Part shown: one piece after another, positions 42,651 to 51,577 of the stretch
Layout: the number at the start of each line of letters is the position of its first letter
How positions within the stretch are numbered: position 1 is the stretch's first letter
Source of the DNA: Thermobifida alba
GTDB lineage: Bacteria > Actinomycetota > Actinomycetes > Streptosporangiales > Streptosporangiaceae
DNA: 64,000 nucleotides
Reading direction: 5' to 3'
Assembly (NCBI RefSeq): GCF_023208015.1
Contig: NZ_CP051627.1
Span: 3,388,422-3,452,421, forward strand
Made by a program: the position numbers and the translations under genes
The notes under the pieces: model-generated
Told to the model about the DNA's origin: nothing
Databases searched by the model: none
What the model saw: the letters and a program-made list of their open reading frames with translations, nothing else

Positions 42651-42683
42651 CTCAATCACTTTAGGAATACTAAAGTGATTGAG
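42651..42683. promoter_or_regulatory. Perfect 14+14 palindromic operator
   Basis: CTCAATCACTTTAG (42651-42664) is answered by its complement CTAAAGTGATTGAG (42670-42683) around GAATA, 26 bp upstream of the membrane protein/regulator operon. AT-rich in a GC-rich genome; an operator for the winged-helix regulator. Confidence 0.75.
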
Positions 42684-42900
42684 TCAACCGAAAAGACTTC
42701 TCTCGGACTCAAGGAACGGGGCAGCCCTCCGGGGCCCCGGGGCGACCCCGGATAGCCGGGGACGATCCGGGTAGGAGAGCTGGTCCCGCGGTCGAATCGC
42801 GGGAAGGCACGACGGACACCGGTGGCGGGGAGGTCCGCGATGGCGGTTCTGGGACACCGTTTCCGACTCGACGGCGCGGCGGGGCCGCGCCGCTGCGGTG

Positions 42901-45489
42901 ATGGCGCACGGCACGGGAGCTGACCCCCGGCGGGGCCGCCCCGTCCCCGTCCGCGACGGTCTCACCAGTGCCGAGGCCGCCGAACGGCTGCGCCGCGACG
43001 GCCGCAACACCCCGCCCGCACCCCGGTACACGCTCCCCTTCCTCCTGCTGGTCGGCGAGTTCACCCACTTCTTCGCCCTGCTGCTGTGGGGCGCGGCGGC
43101 ACTGGCCCTCATCGGCGGACTGCCGGAGGCGGCCCTGGCCATCGCCACCGTGGTCGTGGTCAGCGGCGGCCTCGCGTTCGTCCAGGACTCCTGGGCCGAC
43201 CGGATCGGCTGGCGGCTCCTCTCCCGCCTCCCCGCGACCGCGACCGCGGTCCGCGACGGCCGGCGGATCCGCGTCCCCGCCGACGAACTGGTGGCCGCCG
43301 ACGTCGTGCTGCTGACCGCGGGAGACCGCGTCCCCGCCGACCTCCGGCTCACCGAGGCGCACGGCCTGGCCGTGGACGAGGCCCCGCTCACCGGGCGGCG
43401 CGCGGTGGTACGGCACGGCGACGGCGACACCGTGTTCGCCGGCACCCACGTCGTCGCCGGTGAGGCCGAGGGCGTCGTGGTCACCACCGGCCCGCGGACC
43501 CGGCTCGGCCAGTCCGCCTCCCCGGTCCGCCAGGCCCGGCGCCCCTCCGGCCCGCTGACCGGGGACCTGCGCGACCTGACCGCGTTCGCGGCGGGCGCGG
43601 CGGCGGTGACCGCCCTGCTGCTCTTCCTGCTCCCGGTCGTGTCGGGCGTCCCGCCGGCCGCGGCTTTCCTGCCCGCCGTGGGGCTGGCCGTGGCCCTGGT
43701 GCCGCTGGGACTGCGCCCCGCCGTCCACCTCTGCCTGGCCTGGACCGCGCAGCGGATGGCGCACGCGAAGGCGCTGCCCCGCCGTCCGGAAGCCACCGAA
43801 CGGCTCGGCGCGGTGACGTTCCTGTGCGTCCCCGAGGCCGGGGTGCTCACCCGCGGCGAACCCTCGGCCGTCGAGGTGTGGACGCCGCAGGGCACCGTGC
43901 GCGTCACGGGGGAGGGGTACGCGCCCGAGGGCGGCCTGGACGGTACCGGTCCCGCCGTGGCCGCGGCCCAGGACCTGGCCATGACCGCGGCGCTGTGCTC
44001 CGGCGGCGGCATCCACTTCGCCGACGGCCGGTGGCGGCCGGTGGGCGACCCGGTGGAGGCCGCCTGCCACGTGCTGGCCGCGCGCGCCGGCGCGGACACC
44101 TCCCTGTCCGCCGTGGAGGTGCGCTACCCCTTCGACCCGCACCGCCTCCGGGCGTCGGCGTTCGCCAAGGGATCGGTCCACGTCAAGGGCGCCCCCGACG
44201 CCGTGCTGCCGCGCTGCCGCAACCCCGGGGGCGCCGAGGCGGCCCTCGCCGCCCTGACGGAACGGGGGCTGCGGGTGCTGGCCGTGGCCCGCCGCGACCT
44301 CACCGCCCCGCCGGAGCGGGCCGACGACGCCGAACGCGACCTCACCCTGCTGGGGCTGGTCGGCCTGGAGGACCCGCCCCGCCCCGACGCGCGCGAGGCG
44401 GTGGCCCGCTGCCGCCGGGCGGGCGTCCGGACGGCGCTCGTGACCGGCGACGACCCGCGCACCGCCCGGGCCGTGGCCCGTTCGGTCGGGCTGGCCGCGG
44501 CCGACGCCCCGGTCCTCACCGGCGCGGAACTCCCCGACGACCTGCGCGGCATCGGGGAGCTGCTGGACCGGGACGGAGCCGTGGTCGCCCGGGCCTCCCC
44601 CGAGGACCGGCGGCGGGTGACCGTCGCCCTCCAGCACCGCGGACACGTCGTCGCGACCGCGGGCGGCGGGGCCCACGACGGCGACGCGCTGCGCCGCGCC
44701 GACGTCGGCGTGGCGGCGGGCGCACCGGCCTGCGACACCGCCCGGGACGCCGCCGACCTCGTCCTCCTCGACGGCGGCCTCGCCGCGGCCGCCACCGCCG
44801 TGGAACTGGGCCGCGGCGCGCGCGCCAACCTCCGCCGCGTCCTGACCTACTGCCTGACCGGCGTCGTCGGCACGGCCGCGCCGTTCCTCGCCTGGGCGCT
44901 CAGCGGCGGCGCGGTGCCGCCCGCGCTGAGCCTCCTCCAGGTCCTCGCGCTGACGGTGGGCGTCGACCTGGTTCCGGTGCTCGCCCTGGGCTCGGAGCCG
45001 TTCGAACGGCGCGCCCCGCGCGGCCGGCCGCCGTCCGCGTCCTTTCTCGTGGACCGGCGGCTGGCGGTGCGGGCCGCCGGGGTGCTGGGCCCGGTGGCGG
45101 CGGTCACCGCGCTGTTCGCCTTCGGGGTGGTGCTGTGGGTCGGCGGCTGGCAGTGGGGGCGGCCGCCCGCTCCCCTGCTGCTGGCCCAGTCCTCGGGGGC
45201 GGCCTTCACCACCGCCGTGCTGGGGCGGCTGGCCGCCCTGCTGGCCTGCCGCAGCGAGACCCGGCCGTTCGACGCCGCACCCTGGTCGGGCAACCCGCTG
45301 CTGCTGGGCGCGGTCGGGACGCAGGTCCTGCTGCTGTGGGCGTTCCTCACCGTGCCGTCGCTGGCCGGGCGGCTGGGCGGCACGGTCCCCCCGGGGTTCG
45401 TCTGGCCCGCGGTCCTGCTCGCGGTCCCGGCGGTACTGGCCGCCGACACGATCCACAAGGTGGTCCGGGAGCACCGCTCGGCCGGTTGA
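42901..45489 (+). CDS. P-type ATPase-like protein lacking catalytic motifs
   Basis: 862-aa full-length P-type ATPase fold with about ten membrane helices. Retained: the A-domain, KGAPD, DPPRPDA and VTGD. Lost: the phosphorylation site DKTGT is replaced by PEAGV (CVPEAGVLT, residues ~309-317, Asp to Pro), TGES reads TGRR (~164-167), the M4 PEGLP reads PLGLR (~268-272) and GDGVNDAP reads GGGAHDGD (~588-595). It cannot form the aspartyl phosphate, so it is unlikely to pump. The frame is intact with high third-position GC, so it is probably a maintained pseudoenzyme. A GTG at 42898 is an alternative start; no good ribosome site. Confidence 0.82.
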   Translation: MAHGTGADPRRGRPVPVRDGLTSAEAAERLRRDGRNTPPAPRYTLPFLLLVGEFTHFFALLLWGAAALALIGGLPEAALAIATVVVVSGGLAFVQDSWADRIGWRLLSRLPATATAVRDGRRIRVPADELVAADVVLLTAGDRVPADLRLTEAHGLAVDEAPLTGRRAVVRHGDGDTVFAGTHVVAGEAEGVVVTTGPRTRLGQSASPVRQARRPSGPLTGDLRDLTAFAAGAAAVTALLLFLLPVVSGVPPAAAFLPAVGLAVALVPLGLRPAVHLCLAWTAQRMAHAKALPRRPEATERLGAVTFLCVPEAGVLTRGEPSAVEVWTPQGTVRVTGEGYAPEGGLDGTGPAVAAAQDLAMTAALCSGGGIHFADGRWRPVGDPVEAACHVLAARAGADTSLSAVEVRYPFDPHRLRASAFAKGSVHVKGAPDAVLPRCRNPGGAEAALAALTERGLRVLAVARRDLTAPPERADDAERDLTLLGLVGLEDPPRPDAREAVARCRRAGVRTALVTGDDPRTARAVARSVGLAAADAPVLTGAELPDDLRGIGELLDRDGAVVARASPEDRRRVTVALQHRGHVVATAGGGAHDGDALRRADVGVAAGAPACDTARDAADLVLLDGGLAAAATAVELGRGARANLRRVLTYCLTGVVGTAAPFLAWALSGGAVPPALSLLQVLALTVGVDLVPVLALGSEPFERRAPRGRPPSASFLVDRRLAVRAAGVLGPVAAVTALFAFGVVLWVGGWQWGRPPAPLLLAQSSGAAFTTAVLGRLAALLACRSETRPFDAAPWSGNPLLLGAVGTQVLLLWAFLTVPSLAGRLGGTVPPGFVWPAVLLAVPAVLAADTIHKVVREHRSAG

Positions 45490-45501
45490 GGACCCGGACG
45501 A

Positions 45502-45552
45502 CCGTGCCGCCGCACCCCGTACCCGATCCGGGTGCGGCGTGCGGCGGCACGG
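45502..45552. terminator. Bidirectional terminator between the P-type-like gene and metX
   Basis: CCGTGCCGCCGCAC (45502-45515) pairs with GTGCGGCGGCACGG (45539-45552), between convergent genes. Confidence 0.75.
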
Positions 45553-45559
45553 TCCGGCG

Positions 45560-46699
45560 TCAGCCCGCCAGCAGCTCCTTGATGAGGATCGACACCTGTC
45601 CGATCTCGGTCAGGAAGCCGTCGTGGCCCGCCGCCGACTCGATGACGCGGACCTCGTCGGCGTCGGGGATGCCCGCCGCCAGTTCCCGCTGCTGGGCCAG
45701 CGGGTACAGGTGGTCGCTGCTGACCCCGCCGACCATGGTGCGGGCGGTGACACGGCGCAGCGCCGCGGCCACCCCGCCGCGGCCCCGACCCACGTCGTGG
45801 GTGTTCATGGCCTGGGTGAGCACCACGTAGCTGCCCGCGTCGAAGCGGCGGGCCAGCTTGGCCGCGTGGTGGTCCAGGTAGGACTCGACGGCGAACCGGC
45901 CCCCCGCCATCGGGTCCTCACCGTCCTGGGCGGCCCGTCCGAACCGCTCGTCGAACTCGGTGGCGCCCCGGTAGGTGATGTGCGCGACACGGCGGGCGAT
46001 GCCCAGCCCGGCCACCGGTCCGGGGCCGGGACGGTCGTAGTAGTCGCCGCCGTGCCAGTGCGGATCGGCCCAGATGGCGTGCAGCTGCGGCGCGGCCCAC
46101 GCGATCTGCTGCGCGGAACTGGCCGCGGGGCTGGCCAGCAGCAGCAGCCTGCGCACCCGCTCCGGGTGGGAGGCCGCCCACTCCAGGGCGCGCATGCCGC
46201 CCATCGAACCGCCGAGGACCGCGGCCCACGAGTCGACGCCGAACTCGCGCAGCAGGGCGAGTTCGGCGCGCACGGTGTCGCGGATGGTGATCCGGGGGAA
46301 CCGGGATCCCCACGGTCGGCCGTCGGGCGCGGTCGACGACGGTCCGGTGCTGCCCTGGCAGCCGCCCAGCACGTTGGGGGCGACCACGAAGTACCGGTTG
46401 GTGTCCAGCGGCAGGCCGGGGCCGATGATGCCCTCCCACCATCCGGGACTGGGGTGGCCGGGTCCCTCGGGGCCCACCACGTGGCTGTCGCCGGTCAGGG
46501 CGTGCAGCACCAGGACCGCGTTGGAGCGGTCCGCGTCGAGACTCCCCCATGTCTCGTACGCCAGCCGGACCCCGCGCAGTTCGCCGCCGTTCTCCAGCGG
46601 CAGCGGGTCGGCGAGTTCGACCCAGCGCCGGTTCCCCGGGGGGTCCCCCTCCCGCCACGCGCCGGTGGCGGGAAGGGAACCGGTGGTGTCTCGACTCAC
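45560..46699 (-). CDS. metX: Homoserine O-acetyltransferase MetX
   Basis: 379-aa alpha/beta-hydrolase-fold acyltransferase, the first step of methionine synthesis from homoserine. Family hallmarks: WWEGIIGPGLPLDTNRYFVV, NVLGGCQGSTGP, the nucleophile GGSMGGM near residue 155, ITYRGATEFDERF, and the C-terminal acid and His (SSDHLYP, AGHDGFL). Acyl preference (acetyl vs succinyl) is not certain, but the MetX type in actinomycetes is usually acetyl. Its ATG overlaps the metY stop by 4 bp, giving a metY-metX operon. Confidence 0.94.
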   Translation of the reverse strand: MSRDTTGSLPATGAWREGDPPGNRRWVELADPLPLENGGELRGVRLAYETWGSLDADRSNAVLVLHALTGDSHVVGPEGPGHPSPGWWEGIIGPGLPLDTNRYFVVAPNVLGGCQGSTGPSSTAPDGRPWGSRFPRITIRDTVRAELALLREFGVDSWAAVLGGSMGGMRALEWAASHPERVRRLLLLASPAASSAQQIAWAAPQLHAIWADPHWHGGDYYDRPGPGPVAGLGIARRVAHITYRGATEFDERFGRAAQDGEDPMAGGRFAVESYLDHHAAKLARRFDAGSYVVLTQAMNTHDVGRGRGGVAAALRRVTARTMVGGVSSDHLYPLAQQRELAAGIPDADEVRVIESAAGHDGFLTEIGQVSILIKELLAG

Positions 46700-48021
46700 T
46701 GGTGCGCCTTGGCCGCGCGCAGCCCGGCCTCCAGGTCCGCGCGCAGGTCGTCGACGTGCTCCAGGCCCACGGACAGCCGGACGAGGCCGGGGGTGACCCC
46801 GCTGGCGAGCTGCTCTTCGGGGGTGAGCTGGCTGTGCGTGGTGCTGGCCGGGTGGACGATGAGGCTGCGCACGTCACCGATGTTGACGAGCTGGCTGAAC
46901 AGCTCGGTGCCGTCCACGAGGGCGCGTCCGGCGTCGACGCCGCCGCGCAGCTCGAAGGAGACGATCGCGCCCGCGCCCCTGGGCAGGTACTTCTGGGCGG
47001 CCTCGTGGTACGGGTTGGAGGGCAGGCCCGGGTAGTAGACCTTCTCCACCTCGTCGCGGGACTCCAGCCACTCGGCGAGCGCCTGGGCGTTGGCGACGTG
47101 CCGGTCCATGCGCAGCGACAGGGTCTCGATGCCCTGGAGGATCAGGAAGCTGTTGAACGGCGAGAGGGCCGCGCCGGTGTCGCGCAGCAGCTGCACGCGC
47201 AGCTTGGCGGCGTAGGCGCCCGGTCCCAGCGCCTCCCAGTACTTCAGGCCGTGGTAGCTGGGGTCGGGCTGGACGAAGCCGGGGAAGCGGTCGCCGTGCG
47301 CGCCGAAGTCGAAGGTGCCGCCGTCCACCACGATGCCCGCGATGGTGGTGCCGTGGCCGCCGAGGAACTTGGTGGCCGAGTGGACCACGATGTCCGCGCC
47401 GTGCTCGATGGGCCGCTGCAGGTACGGCGTGGGCACGGTGTTGTCGACCATCAGCGGCACGCCGACCTCGTGGGCGGCGTCGGCCACGCCGCGCACGTCG
47501 AGCACGTTGTTGGCCGGGTTGGGCAGGCTCTCGGCGAAGAACAGCTTGGTGTTGTCGCGGGCCGCCGCGCGCCACTCGGCGAGGTCGTCCTGGTCCTTGA
47601 GGAAGGTGACCTCGATGCCGAGCTTGGGCAGGGTGTAGCGGAACAGGTTGTAGGTGCCGCCGTACAGCGACGGGCTGGCCACGATGTGGTCGCCCGCGCC
47701 CGCCAGGTTGAGGACGGCGGCGGTGATGGCGGCCGACCCGGATGCGAACGCGACCGCGGCCACGCCTCCCTCCAGGGCGGCCAGACGCTGCTCCAGCACG
47801 TCCTGGGTGGGGTTCATGATCCGGGTGTAGATGTTGCCGGGCTCGGCCAGGCTGAACAGGTCGGCGCCGTGCTGGGTGTCCCGGAAGACGTAGGAGGTGG
47901 TCTGGTAGATCGGGGTGGCCCGCGCGTTCGTGGCCGGGTCGGGTGCGGCTCCGGCGTGGATCTGCTTGGTCTCGAACGACCACTCTTCGGCGGGCTGGGG
48001 CGTGGTGTCTTCAGCGGTCAT
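46696..48021 (-). CDS. metY: O-acetylhomoserine sulfhydrylase MetY
   Basis: 441-aa PLP enzyme that makes homocysteine from O-acetylhomoserine and sulfide. PLP motifs: SGSAAITAAVLNLAGAGDH, SLPNPANNVLDVR, VDNTVPTPYL, and the Schiff-base Lys in HSATKFLGGHG. AGGAG precedes the ATG at 48021. Together with metX it completes direct sulfhydrylation. The 150-bp leader contains a hairpin and follows a small RRHVD-type peptide gene (48174-48248), so translation of that peptide may control this operon. Confidence 0.94.
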   Translation of the reverse strand: MTAEDTTPQPAEEWSFETKQIHAGAAPDPATNARATPIYQTTSYVFRDTQHGADLFSLAEPGNIYTRIMNPTQDVLEQRLAALEGGVAAVAFASGSAAITAAVLNLAGAGDHIVASPSLYGGTYNLFRYTLPKLGIEVTFLKDQDDLAEWRAAARDNTKLFFAESLPNPANNVLDVRGVADAAHEVGVPLMVDNTVPTPYLQRPIEHGADIVVHSATKFLGGHGTTIAGIVVDGGTFDFGAHGDRFPGFVQPDPSYHGLKYWEALGPGAYAAKLRVQLLRDTGAALSPFNSFLILQGIETLSLRMDRHVANAQALAEWLESRDEVEKVYYPGLPSNPYHEAAQKYLPRGAGAIVSFELRGGVDAGRALVDGTELFSQLVNIGDVRSLIVHPASTTHSQLTPEEQLASGVTPGLVRLSVGLEHVDDLRADLEAGLRAAKAHQ

Positions 48022-48073
48022 GGTGCTCCTGTCGAAACGCACTGCTGGAACTGGAGAAAGGCACTGGGCACGG

Positions 48074-48094
48074 CCGGACCCGTCCGGGATCCGG
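48074..48094 (-). promoter_or_regulatory. Candidate attenuator hairpin in the metY leader
   Basis: CCGGACCC/GGATCCGG (48074-48081 with 48087-48094; one G-U pair in the minus-strand RNA) lies between the leader peptide and metY. Confidence 0.45.
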
Positions 48095-48173
48095 TGGGCG
48101 GTGCGGGAACGAGGTGCGGCTGGTTGGCGGCGCGCCGGTGGCGGTGGACGCGGTGCGGGAAGAGGCGTCGCTA

Positions 48174-48248
48174 TCAGAGCATGCCGCGACAGAGCATGCT
48201 GCTCACGCGTGCGTAGTCGACGTGTCGGCGCGAGACGAGCTCAACCAT
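48174..48248 (-). CDS. Leader peptide upstream of metY
   Basis: 24 residues, ATG 48248 to TGA 48174, containing RRHVDYARVSSMLCR followed by a short tail. RRHVD-type leader peptides with a Cys near the end occur before sulfur-assimilation genes in actinomycetes. Here it lies 150 bp before metY and on the same strand, consistent with attenuation or uORF control by cysteine or Met supply. It overlaps the opposite divergent promoter region. Confidence 0.75.
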   Translation of the reverse strand: MVELVSRRHVDYARVSSMLCRGML

Positions 48249-48414
48249 GCTGACGAGGTTAACGGCTGTCTCAGCATTCCGTCCAGGAGTCTCACATTTC
48301 GGACAGTGCCGTCTGGCCAGCTCCCACCGTACCGGACGGCCCGAAACACGGCTCGCACCGTTCCGGATACGTTCTGCCCCCCGGCGCGGTACGGCGTCTG
48401 GGAGAATGGCGGCC
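48249..48414. other. Divergent promoter region of metY and the SARP gene
   Basis: 166 bp between the leader peptide start and the regulator start. No clear operator was recognised. Confidence 0.35.
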
Positions 48415-51400
48415 GTGCGTGTCGCCATGCTGGGTCCGTTCGAACTGCGGGACAGGAGCCACCACCCTGTCGACCTGGGCGGACACAGGGTCGCGGCCCT
48501 GGTCGCGCGGCTCGCCCTGGCCCCCGGCACGCTCGTGTCCACCGACACACTGGTCGCGGACCTGTGGGACGGCTCCTCCGCCCGGGGCGGCGCCAACGCG
48601 GTGCAGCGCCTGGTCTCCCGCGCCCGCCAGGCGCTGCGGGAGCACGGTGTGGACGACCTGGCGATCGTCTCGCGGCGCGGCGGCTACCTGCTCCGCGTCG
48701 ACCCCGGGGAGGTGGACGCCGTCGCCTTCGAGCGGGCGGCCGCCGAGGGGCGGCGGCTGCTGCGCGAGGCGGCCGACGAACGCGCCGCCGACACCCTGCG
48801 GCGCTGCCTGGACCTGTGGCGCGGCCCGGCCCTGGTGGAGTTCACCGCCGTCGACTTCGCGCGGGCGGCCGCGGACCGGCTGGCGGAACTGCGGACGGCC
48901 GCGGCGGAGGACCTGTTCGAGGCCGGACTCCGCCTCGGCCGCGCCGCGGAACTGCTGCCGGAGCTGACCGCGCTGCACGCCGACCATCCGCTGCGCGAGC
49001 GCACCGCGGGCCTGCTGATGCTCGCGCTGCGCGACTGCGGCCGGCGCGCCGAGGCGCTCGCCGTCCACGAACGCCTCCGGTCCGCGCTGGCCGAGGAGTT
49101 CGGTGTCGACCCCTCCCCCTGGGTCTCCGGAATCCACCTGGAGCTGCTGCGCGACGACACGGCCCGGCCCGCCGCGCGGCGCGCGCCGACGGCCCCGGCC
49201 GCCCGTCCGCCCAGCGGCCTGACCCGGTTCGTCGGCCGGGAGGAGGAGCTCGCCGAACTGGACCGGGCGCTGACGCGTTCCCGGCTGGTGACCCTCTTCG
49301 GCCCGGGGGGCGCGGGCAAGACCCGGCTGGCCGCCGAGTACGCCCTCCGGTCGGAGCGGGCCGGCCGCCCCGTCCGGTTCGTCGAACTGTCCTCCCCGCC
49401 CGGGGACGCGGACCTGGCCGAGACGGTCGCCGCCGCGCTGGGGGTCAGCCGCCCGCCGCTGACCGAACCGCCGTCCGCGGGCTGGGACCGCCTCGACCAA
49501 CTGGCCGCCGCCCTGTCCGAGGAGCGGACGCTGCTGGTCCTGGACAACTGCGAGCACCTGGTCGACGAGGTCGCCGTGTTCGTCCACCGCCTGCTGGACC
49601 GCTGCCCGGGGCTGGCCGTGCTGGCGACGAGCCGCGAGCCGCTGGCGCTCCCCGGGGAGGCGCTGTGCCCGCTGGGCCCCCTCCCGGTCCCCGCCTCCCC
49701 CGACGACGCGGCGGAGTCCGCCTCGGTCCAGCTGTTCCGCGACCGGGCGGGCCTGGTCCGTCCCGGGTTCACCGTCGACGCGGACACGGTGCGGGCGGTG
49801 GTCGAGATCTGCCGTCGACTGGACGGGCTGCCCCTGGCCATCGAACTGGCCGCCGCCCGGATGCGCACGATGACCGTCCAGCAGGTCGCCGACCGCCTCG
49901 ACGACCGGTTCCGCCTGCTCTCCGGCAGCCGCGCCTCGACCGCGCGGCACCGCACCCTGCGCGCGGTGCTGGACTGGAGCTGGCACCTCCTCGAAGACGC
50001 CGAGCGCGCACTGGCCCGGCGGCTGTCGGTCATGGTCGGCGACGCGACCGCCGAGTCGGCCGCGCGGGTGTGCGCGGGAGCGGACCTGCCCCCCGAGGAC
50101 GTGCTCTACCTGCTGTCGTCCCTGGCCGAGAAGTCGCTCGTGCGGGTGGTGGAGCGGCCCCCGGGCGAGGCCCGCTACCGGATGCTGGAGACCACCCGCG
50201 CCTACTGCCGGGAGCGCCTGGTGGAGGCGGGGGAGCTGGCCGCCACCGAGAACGCGTGCACCGCCTACTTCCTGGAGTTGGCCGAGCGCGCCGCCGAGGG
50301 GCTGCGCGGCGCCGACCAGCCCCGGGCGCTCGCCCTGCTGGACGCCGAGCACGACAACCTCGTCCGGTCCCTGGGCCGGGCGGTGGACGCGGACGACACC
50401 GCCACCGCGGTCCGCTTCTGCCTGGCCCTGACCTGGTACTGGGTGATGCGCGGCCGATACGCCGAGGCGGACCGCTGGTTCGGGGCTCTGGCGGCTCTCG
50501 GGGACCGGGTCCCTCCGGACGCCAGGGCGGTGTTCGCCACCACCCACATGGTGATCCCGGTGCCGCTGGACGCGGACCGGGCCCGCAGGACCGCCGAGGC
50601 CGCCGCGCTGGCCGAGGCGACCGACGCCGTGGCCGAGCACCCGGTCATGGCCGTCGTCGAACCCAAGTGCTGGCTGCTCGTGGGCGACTACGCGCGCCTG
50701 ACCGCCCGCGCCGAGCGCGCCCGGCGCCACCCCGACCCGTGGGTGAACGCGGCGGGCGAGGCCTCCCTGGCCCTGGCCGCCGAGGCGTCGGGGGACGTGG
50801 GCGCGGCCGAACGGCACGTGAGCGCGGCCCTGGAGGGGTTCCGCGCGCTCGGCGACCGGTGGATGTACGGACAGCTGATCGGCCAGTGGTCGGAGTTCCG
50901 GTCGCTGGGCGGGCGCAACCGCGAGGCCGTGCGCGGCCTGGAGGAGGCGCTGGAGGCGGTCCGGCAGGTGGGCTCCGCCGACGACCTCACCCCGCTGCTC
51001 ATCCGGCTGGGCTCCGAGCGGCTGCGGTCGGGACTGCTCGACGAGGCGGAGAGGAGTTTCACCGAAGCGCTGGCCGCGACCCGCTCGCCCGCACCCGAGT
51101 ACCGGATCATGGTCCTGGTCGGACGGGTGGAGCTGGCGTTGGCGCGGGGCCGCCCCGACGAGGCCCGCGCCCTGCTGGACGAGGCGCTGGTCCTGCTCGA
51201 CGACGCCGTGTTCGGCGTGCTGCCGCTGCGGGTGGAGGTGGCGCGTCGGACGGCCGCGCTGGAGGTGGACCGGGGCGCGGTGGCGGCGGCCGGGGAGGCC
51301 GCCGCCACCGCCGCGCGGCTGGCCGCCGAGTCCGGGGACATGGCGCTGCGCGCGAAGGCCGCCGAAACGGCGGCGGAGGTCGCCCTGGCCGAAGGCGCCC

Positions 51401-51561
51401 CCGAGCGGGCCGCGCGGCTGCTCGGCGAGGCCGCGCGGCTGCGCGGGGTGCCCGACGACGGCAGTCCGCGGGTGCGCTCCCTGACCGCGTCGCTGCGCGC
51501 CGCCCTCGGGGACGACGGCTACCTGCGGAACTACCGGGCCGGGCGCCGGGGAGCCGACTGA
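48415..51561 (+). CDS. SARP-family regulator (winged helix-BTAD-AAA-TPR)
   Basis: 1048 aa. Residues 1-90 are an OmpR-like winged helix (VAMLGPFELRDRS...VSTDTLVADLWDG...GGYLLRV), ~95-240 the BTAD helical domain, ~290-560 an NB-ARC-like P-loop module (GPGGAGKTRLA; LLVLDNCEHL; LDGLPLAIELAAARM) and the rest TPR-like helices. This is the AfsR/large-SARP layout; such regulators activate antibiotic clusters through direct repeats. GTG 48415 has GGGAG ten bases before it; in-frame codons further upstream are less likely. Its position before the exporters and NRPS suggests it is the cluster activator. Confidence 0.9.
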   Translation: MRVAMLGPFELRDRSHHPVDLGGHRVAALVARLALAPGTLVSTDTLVADLWDGSSARGGANAVQRLVSRARQALREHGVDDLAIVSRRGGYLLRVDPGEVDAVAFERAAAEGRRLLREAADERAADTLRRCLDLWRGPALVEFTAVDFARAAADRLAELRTAAAEDLFEAGLRLGRAAELLPELTALHADHPLRERTAGLLMLALRDCGRRAEALAVHERLRSALAEEFGVDPSPWVSGIHLELLRDDTARPAARRAPTAPAARPPSGLTRFVGREEELAELDRALTRSRLVTLFGPGGAGKTRLAAEYALRSERAGRPVRFVELSSPPGDADLAETVAAALGVSRPPLTEPPSAGWDRLDQLAAALSEERTLLVLDNCEHLVDEVAVFVHRLLDRCPGLAVLATSREPLALPGEALCPLGPLPVPASPDDAAESASVQLFRDRAGLVRPGFTVDADTVRAVVEICRRLDGLPLAIELAAARMRTMTVQQVADRLDDRFRLLSGSRASTARHRTLRAVLDWSWHLLEDAERALARRLSVMVGDATAESAARVCAGADLPPEDVLYLLSSLAEKSLVRVVERPPGEARYRMLETTRAYCRERLVEAGELAATENACTAYFLELAERAAEGLRGADQPRALALLDAEHDNLVRSLGRAVDADDTATAVRFCLALTWYWVMRGRYAEADRWFGALAALGDRVPPDARAVFATTHMVIPVPLDADRARRTAEAAALAEATDAVAEHPVMAVVEPKCWLLVGDYARLTARAERARRHPDPWVNAAGEASLALAAEASGDVGAAERHVSAALEGFRALGDRWMYGQLIGQWSEFRSLGGRNREAVRGLEEALEAVRQVGSADDLTPLLIRLGSERLRSGLLDEAERSFTEALAATRSPAPEYRIMVLVGRVELALARGRPDEARALLDEALVLLDDAVFGVLPLRVEVARRTAALEVDRGAVAAAGEAAATAARLAAESGDMALRAKAAETAAEVALAEGAPERAARLLGEAARLRGVPDDGSPRVRSLTASLRAALGDDGYLRNYRAGRRGAD

Positions 51562-51577
51562 CCGCCGCGGTACGGGT

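Noticed and set aside
42901..45489. Treating the P-type ATPase-like gene as a pseudogene
   Set aside because: The frame is intact at full length with high third-position GC and retained structural motifs; only catalytic residues are changed, so it is listed as a gene.
48022..48174. SAM riboswitch before metY
   Set aside because: Expected in some actinomycetes, but no SAM-family core was recognisable; the leader peptide is the better-supported control element.
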